Part shown: positions 62,525 through 64,000 of the stretch, piece after piece
Layout of the letters: each line of letters starts with the position of its first letter
Numbering within the stretch: the stretch's first letter is position 1
NCBI GenBank assembly: GCA_017308475.1
Contig: JAFKEU010000005.1
Location: 62,001-126,000 of the forward strand
Reading direction: 5' to 3'
DNA from: Alphaproteobacteria bacterium
Lineage (GTDB): Bacteria > Pseudomonadota > Alphaproteobacteria > Micropepsales > Micropepsaceae
Length of the DNA: 64,000 nucleotides
Position numbers and translations under genes: made by a program
Notes under the pieces: model-generated
Seen by the model: the letters and a program-made list of their open reading frames with translations, nothing else
Database searches by the model: none
What the model was told of the DNA's origin: nothing

Positions 62525-64000
62525 ATGTCGATCCAGGCCGCGCTGCGTCATGTCACCCGTTACCGCTATGACCGGCGCATCGCGTTGGGGCCGCAGACGA
62601 TACGCCTCAGGCCCGCGCCGCACGCCCGCGCCCATATCGCGTCCTATGCATTGAAGATCGAGCCGGAGCCGCACTTCATCAACTGGCTGCAGGATCCCCA
62701 GTCCAACTGGCTGGCGCGCGTCGTCTTTCCCGAAAAGACCGATCATTTCACCGTCTGCGTCGACCTGGCGGTGGAGATGAAGGTGGTCAATCCTTTCGAC
62801 TTCTTCCTGGAGCCGGAAGCCGAGCGTTATCCCTTCGCCTATTCCGACGAACTCAAGGCCGAACTGGAGCCCTATCTGCGGACCCGCGACGGGAAAATGG
62901 GTGAAAAATTCGAGGCCTGGCTGGCGGCCGTGCCGCGCGGCGAAAAGCCCACCACGACCTTCCTGTTCGACCTGAATGCAAAGCTGGCGCGCGACATTTC
63001 CTATCTGATCCGCATGGAGCCGGGCATCCAGGCACCCGAAGAGACGCTGGTGAAGGGCTCGGGCTCATGCCGCGATTCCGCCTGGCTGATGGTCAATCTG
63101 CTGCGCCGGCTGGGCCTGGCGGCGCGCTTTGCCAGCGGCTACCTGATCCAGCTAAAGCCCGACGTGAAGTCGCTGGATGGACCGTCCGGTCCCGAACAGG
63201 ATTTCACCGACCTGCATGCCTGGTGTGAGGTCTATCTTCCCGGCGCGGGCTGGGTGGGGCTCGACCCCACTTCCGGCCTGTTCGCGGGCGAAGGCCATAT
63301 TCCGCTGGCCTGCACCGCCAATCCCGCCCATGCCGCGCCCATCTCTGGCGCGCTGGAACCGGCCGAGGTCCTGTTCGACTTCGACATGAGTGTGGCGCGG
63401 GTGAAGGAAGCGCCGCGCGTCACCAGGCCCTATAGCGAAGAACAATGGGCGGCTATCGAAAAGCTGGGCGATGACGTCGACAGGATGCTGAACGATCACG
63501 ACGTGCGCCTGACCATGGGGGGCGAGCCGACCTTCGTCTCGATCGACGACCGCAGCGGCGAGGAGTGGCACACCGCCGCCGTCGGCCCCACCAAGCGCAA
63601 GCTGGCCGACACGCTGATCCGCCGCCTGCGCGAACGCTTCGCGCCGGGCGGGCTGCTGCATTACGGCCAGGGCAAATGGTATCCGGGTGAAAGCCTGCCG
63701 CGCTGGGCGTTCGGGCTTTACTGGCGGGCTGACGGCGTGCCCATGTGGAAGAAGGCGGAGAATATCGCCGCCGAGGCCCGCGACCATGCCCCGACGCTGG
63801 ACGACGCGAAGGCGCTGGCCGAAGCAATCGCCACGCGGCTGGGACTGGATGCGTCCTATGCCATCCCCGCCTTCGAGGATTTCTGGCATTACCTGGCGCA
63901 GGAACAACAGCTTGCCGCGGGCATCGATACAACCGATCCCAAGCTGGACGATCCCGAACTGCGCGCGCGGCTGGTGCGGGTGTTCGGGCGCGGCCTGACA
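62525..64000 (+). CDS. Transglutaminase-like/DUF2126 protein, 3' end missing
   Basis: 492 codons are visible and the frame remains open at the right edge. The N-terminal beta domain (RHVTRYRYDRRI … LRPAPHARAHI) and the transglutaminase core are seen, with Cys in SGSCRDSAW, His in DLHAWCEVYLPG and Asp in GLDPTSG. After about residue 330 the DUF2126-type region begins (LTMGGEPTFVSIDD). Relatives are about 1100 residues, so roughly half is here. It is divergent from the zinc metallopeptidase gene. Confidence 0.85.
   Translation, partial: MSIQAALRHVTRYRYDRRIALGPQTIRLRPAPHARAHIASYALKIEPEPHFINWLQDPQSNWLARVVFPEKTDHFTVCVDLAVEMKVVNPFDFFLEPEAERYPFAYSDELKAELEPYLRTRDGKMGEKFEAWLAAVPRGEKPTTTFLFDLNAKLARDISYLIRMEPGIQAPEETLVKGSGSCRDSAWLMVNLLRRLGLAARFASGYLIQLKPDVKSLDGPSGPEQDFTDLHAWCEVYLPGAGWVGLDPTSGLFAGEGHIPLACTANPAHAAPISGALEPAEVLFDFDMSVARVKEAPRVTRPYSEEQWAAIEKLGDDVDRMLNDHDVRLTMGGEPTFVSIDDRSGEEWHTAAVGPTKRKLADTLIRRLRERFAPGGLLHYGQGKWYPGESLPRWAFGLYWRADGVPMWKKAENIAAEARDHAPTLDDAKALAEAIATRLGLDASYAIPAFEDFWHYLAQEQQLAAGIDTTDPKLDDPELRARLVRVFGRGLT

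Overview
This window is ordinary chromosome from a GC-rich alphaproteobacterium. The evidence is gene content and order: an Irr-type Fur regulator divergent from fabA-fabB-fabI, the hpt / MJ0042 zinc-ribbon / ftsEX neighbourhood, argH-small lipoprotein-lysA-TIGR02302, hisC-tyrC divergent from metX-metW, dnaG-rpoD near carA and yqeY, a CC0125/CC1285-type lipoprotein, DUF2125, DUF3501, DUF4893 and DUF6481 proteins, and a PleC/DivJ-like kinase. The order cannot be fixed from sequence alone; a Micropepsales/Rhizomicrobium-like or Caulobacterales-like lineage is a guess. I see no rRNA, tRNA, CRISPR array, insertion sequence, integrase or prophage.

Layout. 1-8 kb: truncated PRC-barrel-like gene, cyclopropane-fatty-acid synthase-like methyltransferase, a LuxR-type regulator divergent from an FMN reductase, a cytochrome c, etfB-etfA-hydroxybutyryl-CoA dehydrogenase, and a TlpA thioredoxin. 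7-20.7 kb: argH, small lipoprotein, lysA and the large membrane protein TIGR02302; hpt and a zinc-ribbon protein facing ftsEX; ydcF-plsC-YkgJ; adenosylcobalamin-dependent ribonucleotide reductase; DUF2125. 20.7-29.5 kb: tyrC-hisC, metX-metW, gloB, a 2OG-oxygenase-like protein, an amidohydrolase and several small proteins. 29.5-38.2 kb: DUF6481, panD-rpoD-dnaG, a tandem GAF pair, an acetyltransferase, yqeY, carA. 38.1-46.4 kb: VIT transporter, DUF4893, fabI-fabB-fabA, irr, then rubrerythrin / Fe-S oxidoreductase / DUF3501 and a periplasmic protein with an internal duplication. 46.4-64 kb: acyl-CoA synthetase, TusA-like protein, lipoprotein, GT2 glycosyltransferase, CHAP lipoprotein, two tandem Kup transporters, RlmI-like methyltransferase, psd-pssA, a Trp-Gly repeat protein, a sensor kinase, and the edge of a zinc-metallopeptidase/transglutaminase cluster.

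Two regulatory arrangements stand out. Just before psd, an 86-bp tandem duplication makes two near-identical 29-codon reading frames. Each carries a ribosome-binding site for the next frame and overlaps it by GTGA, so they form a chain of potentially translation-coupled leader peptides ending at psd. Second, perfect Irr-box (ICE) palindromes lie beside irr/fabA and in front of rubrerythrin. This predicts iron/heme control of the rubrerythrin-FeS-DUF3501 genes.

Intergenic DNA carries at least three dispersed palindromic repeat families: a CCTCCCCC/GGGGGAGG hairpin, a TGTCATG/CATGACA hairpin, and a CTTCGACAGGCTC element. Several sit between convergent genes, where they could act as bidirectional terminators. 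Function assignments rest on reading motifs by eye; no database search was possible.
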